A stretch of 21,827 bases of DNA, taken from contig NWUY0300024865.1 in assembly GCA_004151065.3 (NCBI GenBank), positions 14,983 to 36,809 on the forward strand. The letters run 5' to 3'. This stretch comes from Larix sibirica. Its lineage: Eukaryota; Streptophyta; Pinopsida; Pinales; Pinaceae. Within the stretch, counting starts at the first letter, position 1. Each line of letters starts with the position of its first letter. Under the pieces are notes generated by a model, which did no database searches, was not told the origin of the DNA, and worked only from the letters and a program-made list of their open reading frames with translations. The position numbers were made by a program, and so were the translations under genes. Shown here one piece after another: positions 1-10,239 of this stretch.

Positions 1-32
1 CCCATCAAACCGCCTGCCAACATCACCATGAC

Positions 33-515
33 TCAGATTAGGAATTGACAAGGACACCGACGAATGATGAAATTGACCATGACATTGAGGAAGGGAGGAC
101 AAAGGCATGCCATGAGCATGGTACGATCAGTGGGGTGTCGCCGGCCATGGAAAATCAGTTGGGACACCTCATTCATGCGATCACTCAGGAAACCAATACG
201 ACTACTTGGGCCATGACGGAGAAGGAGGATGAAGGTTTCCATGGGGTCACTGCCTGCTTGGATGCCTTGTGCGATATCATTCTGAAGAAGGAAATTGAGG
301 GTGTAGCGGTGCAGGAAATCGGTGCAATCGGCAGTAAGCCGCGGGTCCGGAATGTTCAAATTATGTCGATTGCGATTGCGACCGATGATGCAGCTCTCAG
401 GATAATGCTGCAGTAGTTTGAAGACTTGATAGTAAATATCAATGCGGTGTCCTAACCAACGTTGGTGCGCATACAAGCGNCGTGTCAGGTGACTTAGATT
501 TAGAGGTAACCCCAA
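33..515. other. Unidentified GC-richer segment, open on both strands
   Basis: This stretch is clearly richer in G and C than the rest of the window and stays open on both strands: about 160 codons on the minus strand (33-515) and 123 codons on the plus strand (45-416). I recognise no family in either translation. The minus reading contains a basic, His/Arg-rich patch and no membrane segment. The plus reading is acidic at the start and ends at a TAG at 414-416. One base (480) is unresolved. Codons on the plus strand often end in G or C, unlike the retroelement genes nearby, so a fragment of a host gene or of a different transposon is possible. Neither strand can be preferred from sequence alone, and both open frames may be by-products of low stop density in GC-richer DNA. 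Confidence 0.25.
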
Positions 516-529
516 ACCCTAAATTTAGC

Positions 530-787
530 CTAGGATAGTACCTCCAAAACAGCTAGAGGAGGTTACCCAGATAGGAGCACCCAACTGCTAGAATAATTAG
601 CACATAAAAGCATGTGCAACCTCATAGGGTTCAGCGCGCTGCTCGAATAGAAAAAGCACATGAAAAAAGGCAACTATTCTAATTCTGGAAGAAAACAGTC
701 AACAACCTACACAAAAGCACTTTTTTAAAAACACAAAAGCAACTCTAGAAAATAGAAACTGTCTAAGGTTGAAAATAGCCTCAAGTT
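530..787 (-). other. Probable 3' untranslated tail of the LINE
   Basis: No coding frame is recognisable here. Read on the minus strand, it directly follows the C-terminal coding part of the LINE and is T-rich, as the 3' untranslated regions of plant L1 elements often are. A T6/A-rich tract lies near 721-730, flanked by two copies of cacaaaagca. No clear poly(A) tail or target-site duplication was found, so the true 3' end of the element is not fixed. Confidence 0.35.
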
Positions 788-2391
788 CTACCTATATCTA
801 CTGCACCTCATAGAGGCTCCTGCCGCTGCTGCTTCGCCCTCATTCTGTACACAGAACCAGCAGAAGTACGCCATGCTGGTGGAAACACAGAAACCAAGCA
901 ACAGGAAAAAATATTTTGCATCAAATGTCTCTGCATTTCTCTCCATCCAGATGCACCATAATACAATAAAAGGAAGAGCCCAGAACTTTTTTAAACTTCT
1001 CTGCTCGAACCAGATCTTTAAGTTCTCCTCAACTGTAGGATTGGACCAGTCTACCTGAAGATTTAAAGCTTTTAAAACCTCTTTTCAAACGCCTGTTGTA
1101 AAGATGCAATGGATAAAATTATAAATAGGTGTTTGATATCCTCACCACAAGATTTGCAAAGGATACAATAGGAAGGTCCTTGCCAAATTCGTTTTTGAAG
1201 AGTCTTCCAAGTTAAGATTTTTTTGGAAAGAATAAAACAGATAAGAAAAATAGATTTTGGCGAACCAAAAATTTTCCAAACAGCACCCCACCACCATACC
1301 TAATTATGGACCCTTTCCGCTATCAACGCTAGATAACCATTTCTTGCTGTGAATACTCTAGAGGATTTATCATAAATCCACACCAGTTTGTCTGGGCAGT
1401 CCAATATTCTAATATGTGCTTTTTGAAGGGCTGAGATGAAGCGATCCCATTCCAGTCTTCATTCCCTGTGAAGAATTAATTGTTCAGTTGAAAACCATCC
1501 TTCACACTAGATTGATGTAGAATCTGCATCTGCTATATGATCAAGAGTTGTACTTCTGTGCATTTGCAGCCAATGCACTAATTCGTCAAACAGGAAAACA
1601 TCAATAGAGCAGCCCATTATTGTGTCTGCACCGATCCTAACATTCTTCCATTACCAGCACGCCAGGCTAGAAACTTCCTGATAATCGAAAAAGAGAGGGG
1701 TAATGCTTTCCAGTGATTAGAAATGCCCTGGATACCTTTACGCTTTCTCCTAATCCAATCAGTGATAGAAGCACCAATCTGCAGATATTTGTCAATCAGA
1801 ATACTACACCATAGACTAGGTTTCCTAATAGAGAGCGTGCAAATAGAGCAGCCCCAAATTTGAAAATGGTCTTTAAACCCCAACCTCCCCATTTCTTAGG
1901 GAGAGCAATTTGCTTCCAGTTGGATAAGTGGAGGCCCTTGTATTCACCACAGCCTCTCCAAAGATAATTGAAACAGAGTTGGCGTATCTTGTTGAGGATG
2001 CCCTTCCATGTGTTGGCCAATAGACTCCAAAACACCGATGTAGCTTCCAAAATGAACTTAATCAATACCAAACGCCCAGCATGCGATAGGAAACGATTGC
2101 ACCAGAAGTTGAGTCTGCCTTCAATCTTATCCACAAGCCAAAGCCAATCCTTCTTTTGATAATTATTAGACTTGAGCCAGAACCCTAGGTACTTTATACC
2201 TTCTCATCCAAATCCCCATGAGAAAAGGGAATTCCATTTTCCAGATCACGCTGGAGGAGCTCATCCTTTGCAACCACTTAAGCAATAGATTTTTGTCTAT
2301 TAATTTCCATCCTAGAGCTCCAGCAGCAAAGGTGTAGGATCTCAAGAAAGCGGTTGCATTCGTGCATTTAACCATGACAAAAAAGTAAAAT

Positions 2392-2403
2392 ATCATGAAG
2401 GAA
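2392..2403 (-). other. Altered reverse transcriptase active site (FLHD)
   Basis: The reverse transcriptase motif C, normally F/YADD with two metal-binding Asp residues, reads FLHD here. The context LTHLLFLHDILLF matches the conserved strand-turn-strand of the family, so alignment is not in doubt. The first Asp is His, which is expected to abolish polymerase activity. The motif A Asp (near 2715) is retained. Confidence 0.8.
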
Positions 2404-3770
2404 GAGTAAGTGGGTGAGAGAAATACTTTTGCCAACCTGCACACCAGTTATACTTCTACGCATCTTGGCCTCCTTTAAGCTTCTACTCAAACCTTCTGCC
2501 ACCAGGAGAAACAAGTACAAAGAAAGGGGACACCCTTGCCTAATACCACATGATGGCTTGAAAAAGGGGCCAGCATAACCATTGATCAGAACAACCATGT
2601 GGGCTGAAGAAACACAAGCCATAGTCCATTTCACCATAGAGAGAGAGAATCCAATTTGGAGGAGCATTAGATGGATAAAGGTCCAAGATACTCTGTCAAA
2701 AGCTTTTGATAGATCCAGTTTTATGACAACGGAAGGGTGAGAGTGAGCCTTTACGCTATGAAGGAGCTCTTGAGCAGACCCAATTGCCTCATGGATATTT
2801 CTGCCCTCTAGAAATCCAAACTATTCCTCAAAGATTGCCCAGGCTAGAATCTGCTTGATTCTGGAAGCTACTAACTTGGCAATAATCTTATAGAGCATAT
2901 TGCACAAAGAAATAGGCCTGAAGTCTTGAAAGGTCATCAGCCAATCCAATTTTGGAATAAGAGAAAGAAAGGTTGAGTTTATATTCCAAGAATTCTGCCT
3001 TCCTTACGTGTTTCTTCAATTACTTTGGCCAATTAAGTCGAAGAAGGAAGAGTAGAACTCGATCATCCATCCATCCATCAGGGCCTGGACTACAGTCTTT
3101 TTGAATGAATTTATAACCTTTTCCAATTCTTCTGTATTAACCTCCTCGTTCAAATCATTATTTTCCTCCTCCTCCACCATCCGTGGATACCTGCTTAAGA
3201 TATTCATTATATCTCCTATCGGACAGTGATCTGGCACTTTAAACAATTTCCCAAAATGATCAACACTTAAGCGGGTAAGATCAAGAAAAGTTCTTACCTC
3301 ATTACCCTCATCCTATAGATCTCATATGGAGTTTTTTATCTTTCGATGGTTTGCAAAATTGTGAAAGTGTTTCATATTTTGGTCTCCACAAGTAACCCGC
3401 TTCACTCTGCTTTTCATATGCCAGTCCTGTTCTTCTTCTAGCAGGATTTTAACTCGACAACTTTCGAGGTCCTTTATTTCCTTAAGATATTCATCACTAA
3501 GACTACAACTGCTATTTTATTGGGTGATATATTCAACTTTTGACTCAAGATCTTTGAGTCGGGCTTAGGGGCTCCTGAAGGAATCTGCCACCACACCTTT
3601 TACTTTCTCCAGAGCTTCAAGGAATTGCTGACAAGCAAATGACGGAGATTCAGGAATATAGTGATTCCAGCTTCCCCAAACCAAGCTGCAGAATTCTTCA
3701 TTCCCTCTCCACAATGGGTTGAATTTAAATGGAGCGCTAGGCTTTTCATCCTCGTTAATAATCTCCAACA

Positions 3771-4323
3771 TTTAAAAAGTGGTCGAGAGCTTTGCTTTTC
3801 CTATCCATAATCTGTAACAGAGCTGAGAACACAAATTTTCATGCCCAATAAACCTGTCGATTCTCTTCGATATTGCCCCAAATCTAGTTCTGTTGTTTAC
3901 CCAGGTCGGACCTCGCGCCACCAAAGCAAAGTCAACCAAGTGAGCTTTCTCCAGAGCTGAGAAGTAGCCAATAAGGGGAGCAGGCCTAGCTTCGCTTCCC
4001 CATATTTCTCTCCTTTAAATAATAAAATTCAAATCTCCCACAATGATCAAATTATCTTTCAGAAGAAAAGCAGAATTGAGGACTCTTTCCCAGAAGTGAA
4101 TCTTACATTCGTATGGCCCATATATATTTAGGATGGAAAAGACTTTGCCCAAATCCCAAGATTCGAGTTCTATGAACAAACCAGAAACAATAGAGAAATA
4201 TTTTAGCAGGCGCATATTATCTTTCCACCCAGTAATAACCTCCCCAAAATTTCCATTTAAATCGATCGCCATGAACTCCCAACCTAGGAGCAGACATTTT
4301 AAAGCCTTACAAGATGAAGAACC
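3771..4323 (-). repeat. Tandem duplication inside LINE endonuclease, copy A
   Basis: This 553-bp block repeats the next block (4324-4880) at roughly 96 percent identity by eye, with about 20 substitutions plus a few 1-3 bp indels. It holds the C-terminal two thirds of the endonuclease, from ITGWKDNM through NIYGPY and IVGDLNF to ISKRIDRF. On the LINE strand it is the second copy, placed just before the linker to the reverse transcriptase. Both copies carry the same TAA directly after GDLNFII, so that stop was present before the duplication. Most differences lie in the low-coordinate half. Confidence 0.9.
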
Positions 4324-4880
4324 TTTAAAAAGTGGTCGAGAGCTTTGCTTTTCCTATCCATAATCTGTAAAAGGTGCTGAGAACACAAATTTTCGTGCCC
4401 AATAAATCTGTCAATTCTCTTCGAGATTGCCCCCAATCTAGTTCTGTTGTTTACCCACGTCGGACCTAGCGCCACCGAAGCAAAGTCAACCAAGTGAGCT
4501 CTCCAAAGCTGAGAAGTAGCCAATAAGGGGATCAGGCCTAGCTTCGCTTCCCCATATTTCTCTCCTTTAAATAATAAAATTCAAATCTCCCACAATGATC
4601 AAATTATCTTTCAGAAGAAAAGCAGAATTGAGGACTCTTTCCCAGAAGTGAATCTTACATTCGTATGGCCCATATATATTTAGGATGGAAAAGACTTTGC
4701 CCAAATCCCAAGATTCGACGAGTTCTATGAACAAACCAGAAACAATAGAGAAAGATTTTAGCAGGTGCATATTATCTTTCCACCCAGTAATAACCCCCCA
4801 AAATTTCCATTTGAATCGATCGCCACGAACTCCCAACCTAGGAGCAGACATTTTAAAGCCTTACAAGATGAAGAACCTTT
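4324..4880 (-). repeat. Tandem duplication inside LINE endonuclease, copy B
   Basis: This is the partner of copy A and is about 557 bp long. It joins directly to the endonuclease N-terminus (4997-4881) and so represents the original position on the 5' side. It differs from copy A by a 3-bp insertion near 4718, a 2-bp deletion near 4500 and scattered substitutions. The outer and inner junctions share only TTT, which suggests microhomology or template switching rather than recombination between long repeats. Confidence 0.88.
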
Positions 4881-5121
4881 CCCCATCGTTTCCTGGATCA
4901 GTAAGACATCGGCTTTACTAGAGAGTATCAACCTTCTTATAGCCACCTTTCGAGATTGGCTCCCTAGCCCTCTTACATTGACAAAAAGAAGGATCATCTG
5001 GAAACTTGCGATTGGGGGGCAGATGCTCTAAGAACCCATGAGATAAGTGCTTGACAGCCTTGCTTAATCTCTTTGGGGGCTCTTTCCTACATATGACGAA
5101 GCTTGGATTTTCTCCCTGCCC

Positions 5122-6802
5122 CTAGAGCCAAGATGACTCCTCCCGAGTTCGAACCCGTCCCAAAAGAAAGAAATTGAGGGTCACCCCCTTTAGGCTTACA
5201 CGGGTGAAAATCATAGTGCCCCCCTCTGAGATCACTACTAGACAATGAGATCGACTAAGAGAGAGCTCCTTCAGTATTGCTATCGAAGGGGAACCCTTGA
5301 TCAGGTGAAACCTTTCCCGACCTGGAATGGCTTGGACACCCAACCAAACGATCAACCCCCCAAAAGCAACTGACTCGTGGGATACATTTGCGGCTTGATG
5401 GAACGCTTAGAAAAGCAAGAGGGAAAGAAAAATTATTTGAGGAGACTTTGACTTCCGCATTATTGACGATTGATAGTGATTGAGCATCTTTCCCCAACTC
5501 CGAATCCACTTGGGCATTTAGTTGTGACAAGTCACAATCGACATTTGAAGTACCTAGTTCTAAAGAGATAGAGTTTCCTCCAGCAGGTCGCTCCATTGGA
5601 TTCTTGTTATTGAGAGGATTCTTCTGATCAGACTGAAAGATCATTTAGACTCGAGGGCTTGGGAACCCACTTACTTTTTTGAAAGGAGACATCACAATCA
5701 ACAACAATATGTCCAATCTTGTGACACCTGATGCAACGAAAAGGGATATTGAAGAAGTTCAGTCGCTACGAATGCATTTGATCCCCAATGATAAGATCGA
5801 TTTCTTCGAATAGACCATCACTAAGATCCAATTCCATTAGGATCCTTTCTCCTGATCTCTAGGGGTTAAGATGAAAGTTGCCATCTACCATTAAGGTTTT
5901 CCCAAGCAAGTTCCTCATCGCTTGGAAGCAAGAAAATGTCCAAATTTCCATTGGGAGACCTGACTACTTAACCCACACTGCAAATCTTTCTAAAACTGCT
6001 TCTCTAGAGCCAAAGAGTGGAAACCACGGCTTCAAGTGCAAAAATGCATAAGTCCAGAACCATAAACCTTTTAAGACCAAATCCGCATCCGATTTTTCTT
6101 TGAATACAAACCCCAAACATCCTTTTACCAAAGAGTGGGAGGCAGGAGTATACCCCAGCAACAGTTTCCAGGTTTCTTCCATCCAAACCTCTAAAGATCC
6201 CACATAAATCATAAATGTCACGCCCCGTGATTTTGCCATGTCGTTCAGCCCTATATCCTCTCCTACAACCAAAGTGATTTTGGATCTTTTAATGGAAATG
6301 CTTTTTTTCCTTTTCTTCTGTCTTTTTGACGTAAGGGGTGAATGAGCTTCAAATTCACCAACATGTCCTAAACCCTCATCCAGTGGATGGGTTTCCTATG
6401 CTTTTTCACCAAGATGTTGAAACTATGGAGCTCGAGCATCATTCCCCAAAATTGGAATTTTCCCCACATTCACAATAATAGAAGGATCTAGATCAACCCC
6501 TAAGCTATGATTACCAAGAGGTACATTATTTAAGAAGAACCCAGAAGACTGTACGGCACTTGTCAGTTGGGGCCCTTCCTCCTCGACACAAGCTCCACAA
6601 TCCTAGTGGATGAGCTAGAGACTAGGGTTGATCTAGGGTTACTAGCCACCTAAGATCCCGAGCCTTCAGATCTTCTGACACACTTTTCAGCCTCTGTAAT
6701 AAGTTCACCAATGGATGGCCCTTCGTATCCTACGAAGATATCCTCCTCCGATAGCCCATTGTCAAAATAATCAACTAGAGTATCACCTATTAGCTCGGCC
6801 AT
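5122..6802 (-). pseudogene. LINE ORF1 (DUF4283-like, zinc knuckle), broken
   Basis: ORF1 proteins of plant LINEs bind the element RNA and act in the ribonucleoprotein used for transposition. The best start is the ATG at 6802 (reading MAELIGD), which runs about 45 codons before a TAG. A DUF4283-like domain lies at about 6272-5870, with the typical spacing of a Trp, a Gly-Phe-Val-Phe stretch, WFPLF, then AVWVK and GLPMEIW. A CCHC zinc knuckle of the form CX2CX4HX4C (CIRCHKIGHIVVDC) is at 5694-5735. A hydrophilic tail follows, in the open frames at 5644-5255 and 5355-5122. Several in-frame stops and frame changes separate these parts. The tail may continue to about 5000 and overlap the start of ORF2. 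Assignment as LINE ORF1 is firm because of the knuckle, the domain order and the ORF2 downstream. Confidence 0.82.
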
Positions 6803-8040
6803 TAATCCCCTCGTGCAAAACCCTCCATCAATCAGAGCAAACCATCAAAAATCAAAAAGTTTTTTCCTCCTTGTAGGCAATAGGCTCATCAATCCAAACT
6901 TACCTATATCAACATAGTGGATAATATCACATATTGGTTCAAGGATGCCTGTAGCTATGCAAGTCCACCCCTTAAGATCCTATAATAAGCAGATCTGCCT
7001 ATAATTATGGAGGTCAATGCTCCCATAAGAAAATGAAGATGTCCTGGTCATAGGGGATGCGCCCCAAATTCTATCATATGACACACGTTGCATCTCCTAA
7101 GAGGTTGGGATGCATCATCCACACCTGAGTGCAGGATAGATACACCCAGTACTTCAGTGAATCTGGCATGCATGCAGCTTGGCTAGTTACAGTAAAAACT
7201 ACATATTACTTGTTATTAGTGACCCAACAATACAGTGATGTAGACAAGATTAGGTGCAACTCAAAGGAAATGCTGCATGAAATGGTATCTTGAATAAATG
7301 TAAACAAAATATTTTTGATGTGATAAATCATTGTTTAAATTTTATATTAATGGTTTTTTGAGGTACCTCCTAAGGCACTGTAAAGAAAAGGTTCGAGAAA
7401 CAAAGAATTGGATCCCAATAAAAGTTCGATAAGAGGATTTGAAGATGCTTTAAAAAGGTTGAAAATCATGAATTTAATGTAGTTAAACAGAAGACAAAAG
7501 TAAGATTAACTCAGAAATAGGAACATTCAAATTTGGACGCGGATAAACATTTAGAATTTGTGCTTAAACAGAAACATCCGTCACTGCACTATAATTAAAC
7601 ATAACTGACCCCATAAAAAACACATATATTTGTGTGGAAGGCCACTTCTTTTATATAGCTGAAATGTTACAAACTGCACATTGTAGTCTTTTTGGCTCTC
7701 ACCATATATCCTAGGAGGAAGGGTTATTTATTTATACAAATACAAATGCCATTATAATTTTTCACAAAACCCTAATTGCGGTCGGCTTGCAAGCATAAAT
7801 TGCGGCTACATTAATGTACAATGCCATAATTGCAGCCTCGTACTTGGAATTTCGTGCAACAGCTCAGTGGCATGCAAAGATTACGAAACTGCAACTAGAA
7901 ATATAAAGCTGAAATTAAGTATTTATGTGAACAATGAGGTGCGAGGAATTGTACTGACTCTAGAGAGTAATATATTACAACAGTTGTCGACCTCGTCTTG
8001 GATCGATGGTTCCAGGGTTCAAATCCCCAGAGATATGTTT
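6803..8040. other. No gene recognised
   Basis: Beyond the LINE ORF1 start there is no convincing coding frame on either strand. The first 100-200 bp may be the LINE 5' untranslated region. Between 7750 and 7850, three aattgcgg/aattgcag words recur about 25-40 bp apart. A tRNA B-box-like word (GGTTCAAATCC) is at 8016-8026, but no matching A box lies at the usual distance upstream. If the exon at 8691-8979 is real, this region would fall within or beyond its first intron. Confidence 0.4.
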
Positions 8041-8043
8041 CAC

Positions 8044-8139
8044 CCCTGGTGGACTGTGGACCGTCTAACAAGTGACCATCTTGGCCCAGGCCCTCGTGGA
8101 CTGTGGACCATCGTTACCATCTCAAGTGTTTGGCCCAGG
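8044..8139. repeat. Two imperfect tandem units of about 47 bp
   Basis: Two adjacent units each begin ccct(g/c)gtggactgtggacc and end in ttggcccagg. The middle of each unit has drifted. The pair lies just after the B-box-like word at 8016-8026. Its function is unknown; it may be an internal duplication in an old short interspersed element. Confidence 0.6.
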
Positions 8140-8241
8140 TGCAAGTCCTAGCAATTTTGGTGTAATAGCTACTAACAGACCGAAGAACCTGAGTGTTGTA
8201 AGCCAACTACACTTCATTGTAATACTCCAATAGTGGAGAAG

Positions 8242-8432
8242 GGCATCTTGTTTCTCTGTCGACATATATATTCCAACATTTTTTATTCATCATCAGAAAA
8301 AACTGGCCCCTGGATTTACCTCCCATATTGGGGAAGGGCATGCTTAAAAGAAGGCATCTTGTTTGTCTGTCGACATATATATTCCAACATGTTTTATTCA
8401 TCAGCAGAAAAAAAATGGTCCCTGGATTTACC
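8242..8432. repeat. Direct repeat of about 80 bp, separated by 32 bp
   Basis: The block 8242-8320 recurs at 8353-8432 with a few substitutions and small indels. Both copies share ggcatcttgttt, ctgtcgacatatatattcc, a run of A before tgg, and cctggatttacc. The offset is about 111 bp. No coding role is seen. It would sit in the first intron of the candidate gene whose exon 1 is at 8691-8979. Confidence 0.85.
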
Positions 8433-8690
8433 ACGCTCTTTAATCCGGCATTCTATAATCGGTAACGATCAGCACATGAATATACATATATGGCATTCAA
8501 GAGGCCTATTGTGAATATCAGAGGCCAACAAATTACTGGCTAGCCACGTAAAAGTTCGATCTTTGATGAGTGTTTAGTTTTCTGGCAGTCAATGTGAGTG
8601 CGAAAATTGTTATCGCAGAACCATAGTGCATTCATTGAAGTTAAATCTACCTTATTCATTTATATTGGTTGCAAGAATACTAGGGATTAC

Positions 8691-8979
8691 CGGGAGGAGG
8701 GGCCGGTGGCGAAGTCACGACGGCTCGCGGAGAAACAGAAATGGCCCTCTGCGACTGTGAATATAATCCTCCTCTCATTAGACCTACAACTTCCCATGGG
8801 GCCACTCTACGCACGCCCCTCAATGCGGACGACAGCTTTTTCTTCTCTCCTTTCAAGAATCGCCCAGACTTCGATTGAAATAATCTTCTGCTAGCATGCC
8901 CATAACAGGGAGCTGCATATGCTCTGCATGGGACCGAAAATGATAACGAGAATGATCTGAGAAGAGCCACTCTCTCCAT
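8691..8979 (-). CDS. Candidate first exon encoding an organelle transit peptide
   Basis: An open frame of 96 codons plus one base starts at the ATG at 8979 (MERVALLRSFSLSFSV) and runs into a plausible splice donor (exon ...CCCG, then GTAATC) at 8690-8689; unspliced, it meets a stop three codons later. The product is rich in Ser, Arg, Ala and Val, has almost no acidic residues in its first 60 positions (Glu 2 and 45), and carries repeated Arg motifs (RR at 31-32 and 57-58), as in plastid or mitochondrial presequences. It ends in a Pro-rich VVTSPPAPPP stretch that could begin the mature part. The GC content and clean frame contrast with the decayed elements around it. A TATA-like site lies upstream. 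The mature protein is unknown because exon 2 was not found down to about 7000. It could be a live nuclear gene with a long intron, or a stranded fragment. Confidence 0.5.
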
Positions 8980-9032
8980 AGCTCTCTCTGCAATACTTTG
9001 CTCCTGCACCTCTTCTTATGGGTTGAGGACTC

Positions 9033-9040
9033 TTAAATAG
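9033..9040 (-). promoter_or_regulatory. TATA-like box for the candidate exon
   Basis: TATTTAAG on the minus strand lies 54-61 bp upstream of the ATG at 8979. That leaves room for a transcription start about 30 bp downstream and a short leader. No other ATG lies between this box and the chosen start. An ACGTGG core (9226-9231) lies further upstream; its role is unproven. Confidence 0.4.
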
Positions 9041-9120
9041 TGAGAAAGAGATAGAGGTATGGACTAGAAGCCATCCATCCAAAGATACCAACGACGCATC
9101 ACGCTCCCCACCGGTCATTT

Positions 9121-9360
9121 AACCTTCTAGAGAATAGACTAGGGTATATTTCCGTCACGCAACTTCAAAGACCGAGAAGGAGATACAAGATCATGTACAC
9201 AATAAACTGTGGTCATTAACGTTGAACGTGGAGTTGTCATCATAACATAGTTGATCACGATTTCAAAATGATAGGTTTATCACATCCTACTCTATCTTTG
9301 TATAAGATCATATTCTCCATAGTGAGTTCTGGGGTTGATTGAACATGAGAAGGTCCTTAG
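9121..9360. other. Upstream region of the candidate exon
   Basis: No coding frame is seen. It would be the proximal promoter of the minus-strand exon at 8691-8979. It is moderately AT-rich and contains the ACGT-core word at 9226-9231. Confidence 0.3.
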
Positions 9361-9790
9361 ATGGAGGATCAAAAGAAAGTTTTAAAGTTCAAAGGATGCA
9401 AAATCTCTTAAAATAAGAAGCTGATAAGATTGAAAGGATTTAAAACATCTTCAAATGTAAGATTATAAGATGAAGAAGGTGATAAGATTGTAAAGATCTA
9501 ACACATTCTTCATTGTAAGATTATAAGACAATTAGATTATAAGATGAAGAAGGTGATAAGATTGAAAGGATCAAACACATCCTTCATTGTAAGATTATAA
9601 GACAATTATAGGGTTGAAAGGACCTAAAATGCCCCTCCTTATAAGATTATAAGAAAGTTATAGAGTTTAAAGGATTTGAAATCCTCATTATTGTCGGATG
9701 AGAGGAAAGTTACAAGGTTGAAAGGACACAAAATTCCCCTTAGTGAGATCACAATAAACTTGCAAGCCTTAGAGGACACATAACCCCCTT
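9361..9790. repeat. Degenerate tandem array, units about 50-75 bp
   Basis: At least six related units follow one another. The clearest start at about 9421, 9481 and 9555 with gataagattgaaaggat, followed by taacacat, cttca, and ttgtaagattataaga. Later units (about 9611, 9661 and 9720) keep only the gttgaaagga core and an aagtta(t/c)a end. One unit is lengthened by an internal repeat of attataaga. Divergence rises toward both ends, as in an old minisatellite. The array lies 320-750 bp upstream of the TATA-like box at 9033-9040. Confidence 0.8.
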
Positions 9791-10239
9791 ACAAAACATG
9801 AGGTAAGTTGCATTGTTAATAGAGCCCACGACTCCAAAGTTGCGATGTTACATATTGGCTACTAAACTAGTCGCATCCTTGTAAACATATTACACCATTT
9901 AAACCAACAATTACTCACTATAACATCATCGACCATTGGAAATTAACAGTAACAAATCCTAGTAACTACTGTATCTATTTATTCATTCAAAACAAAAACA
10001 ACAAATCAATCAATATAACCCTAGACTTTATAATAAGGAAAAACCTTAAACATTAAGAAAAACAACACTTTGAATAAATAATAACTTAGATACTTATCTT
10101 AATTCACTTCATTACAGTGATCCAATATTATTTTCTTCTCCAATATCATAACTTAAAATGACCTCTACTTTAAAACATCTAGTTACAGTTCATGACTTAC
10201 AATTTATATATGTATATGACCATATATGTTCATGACCAT
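9791..10239. other. AT-rich, no gene seen
   Basis: Short A- and T-rich runs with no open frame of note on either strand. No repeat beyond simple AT-rich sequence was recognised. Confidence 0.4.

Larger units (their letters stand above)
788..4997 (-). pseudogene. LINE ORF2 (endonuclease, reverse transcriptase, zf-RVT), broken
   Basis: This is the replication polyprotein of the LINE. The endonuclease starts at about 4997 with NVRGLGSQSRKVAIRR and then DVLLIQET, followed by NIYGPY, the catalytic-type IVGDLNF motif, and PTWVNNRTR with ISKRIDRF. A linker spans about 3770-3000. The reverse transcriptase covers about 2960-2170: FRPISLCN near 2910, the motif A reading KLDLSKAFDRVSW near 2710, GIRQGCPLSLYLF near 2545, and FLHD at 2392-2403 where YADD/FADD is expected. 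The thumb follows (YLGFWLK, RLVLIK, about 2190-2050), then LAWRAGNGRML near 1650. A zf-RVT domain lies at about 1310-1085 (WQGPSYCILCKSC, then HLF) but its last Cys is replaced by Leu. The tail FWALPFIVLWCIWMERN sits at about 990-930. Many frameshifts and stops show it is dead. Confidence 0.9.
788..6802 (-). mobile_element. Decayed plant L1-type LINE (non-LTR retrotransposon)
   Basis: On the minus strand the domains come in the order expected for plant L1 LINEs: ORF1 with a DUF4283-like domain and a CCHC knuckle, then ORF2 with an endonuclease, a reverse transcriptase, a zf-RVT domain and a tryptophan-rich tail. About 6 kb of coding length is close to a full element. Such elements copy themselves by nicking the target with the endonuclease and priming reverse transcription on the cut end. 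Every domain here is broken by stop codons or frameshifts, and one reverse transcriptase Asp is lost, so this copy cannot be autonomous. An internal tandem duplication of part of the endonuclease adds about 555 bp. No RNase H domain was seen after the reverse transcriptase. Element ends and target-site duplications were not identified; the limits given are those of recognisable coding sequence. Confidence 0.9.

Noticed and set aside
4133-5031. Plus-strand frames at 4133-4363, 4685-4921 and 4765-5031
   Set aside because: They are antisense to the LINE endonuclease, and the first two look alike only because of the tandem duplication.
8016-8026. tRNA gene or SINE promoter at GGTTCAAATCC
   Set aside because: The T-arm stem pairs at only three positions, and no A box lies at the expected distance upstream. 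No tRNA cloverleaf can be drawn.
8233-8514. Plus-strand 93-codon frame and its minus-strand counterpart at 8207-8434
   Set aside because: Both are produced by the 80-bp direct repeat and match no family.
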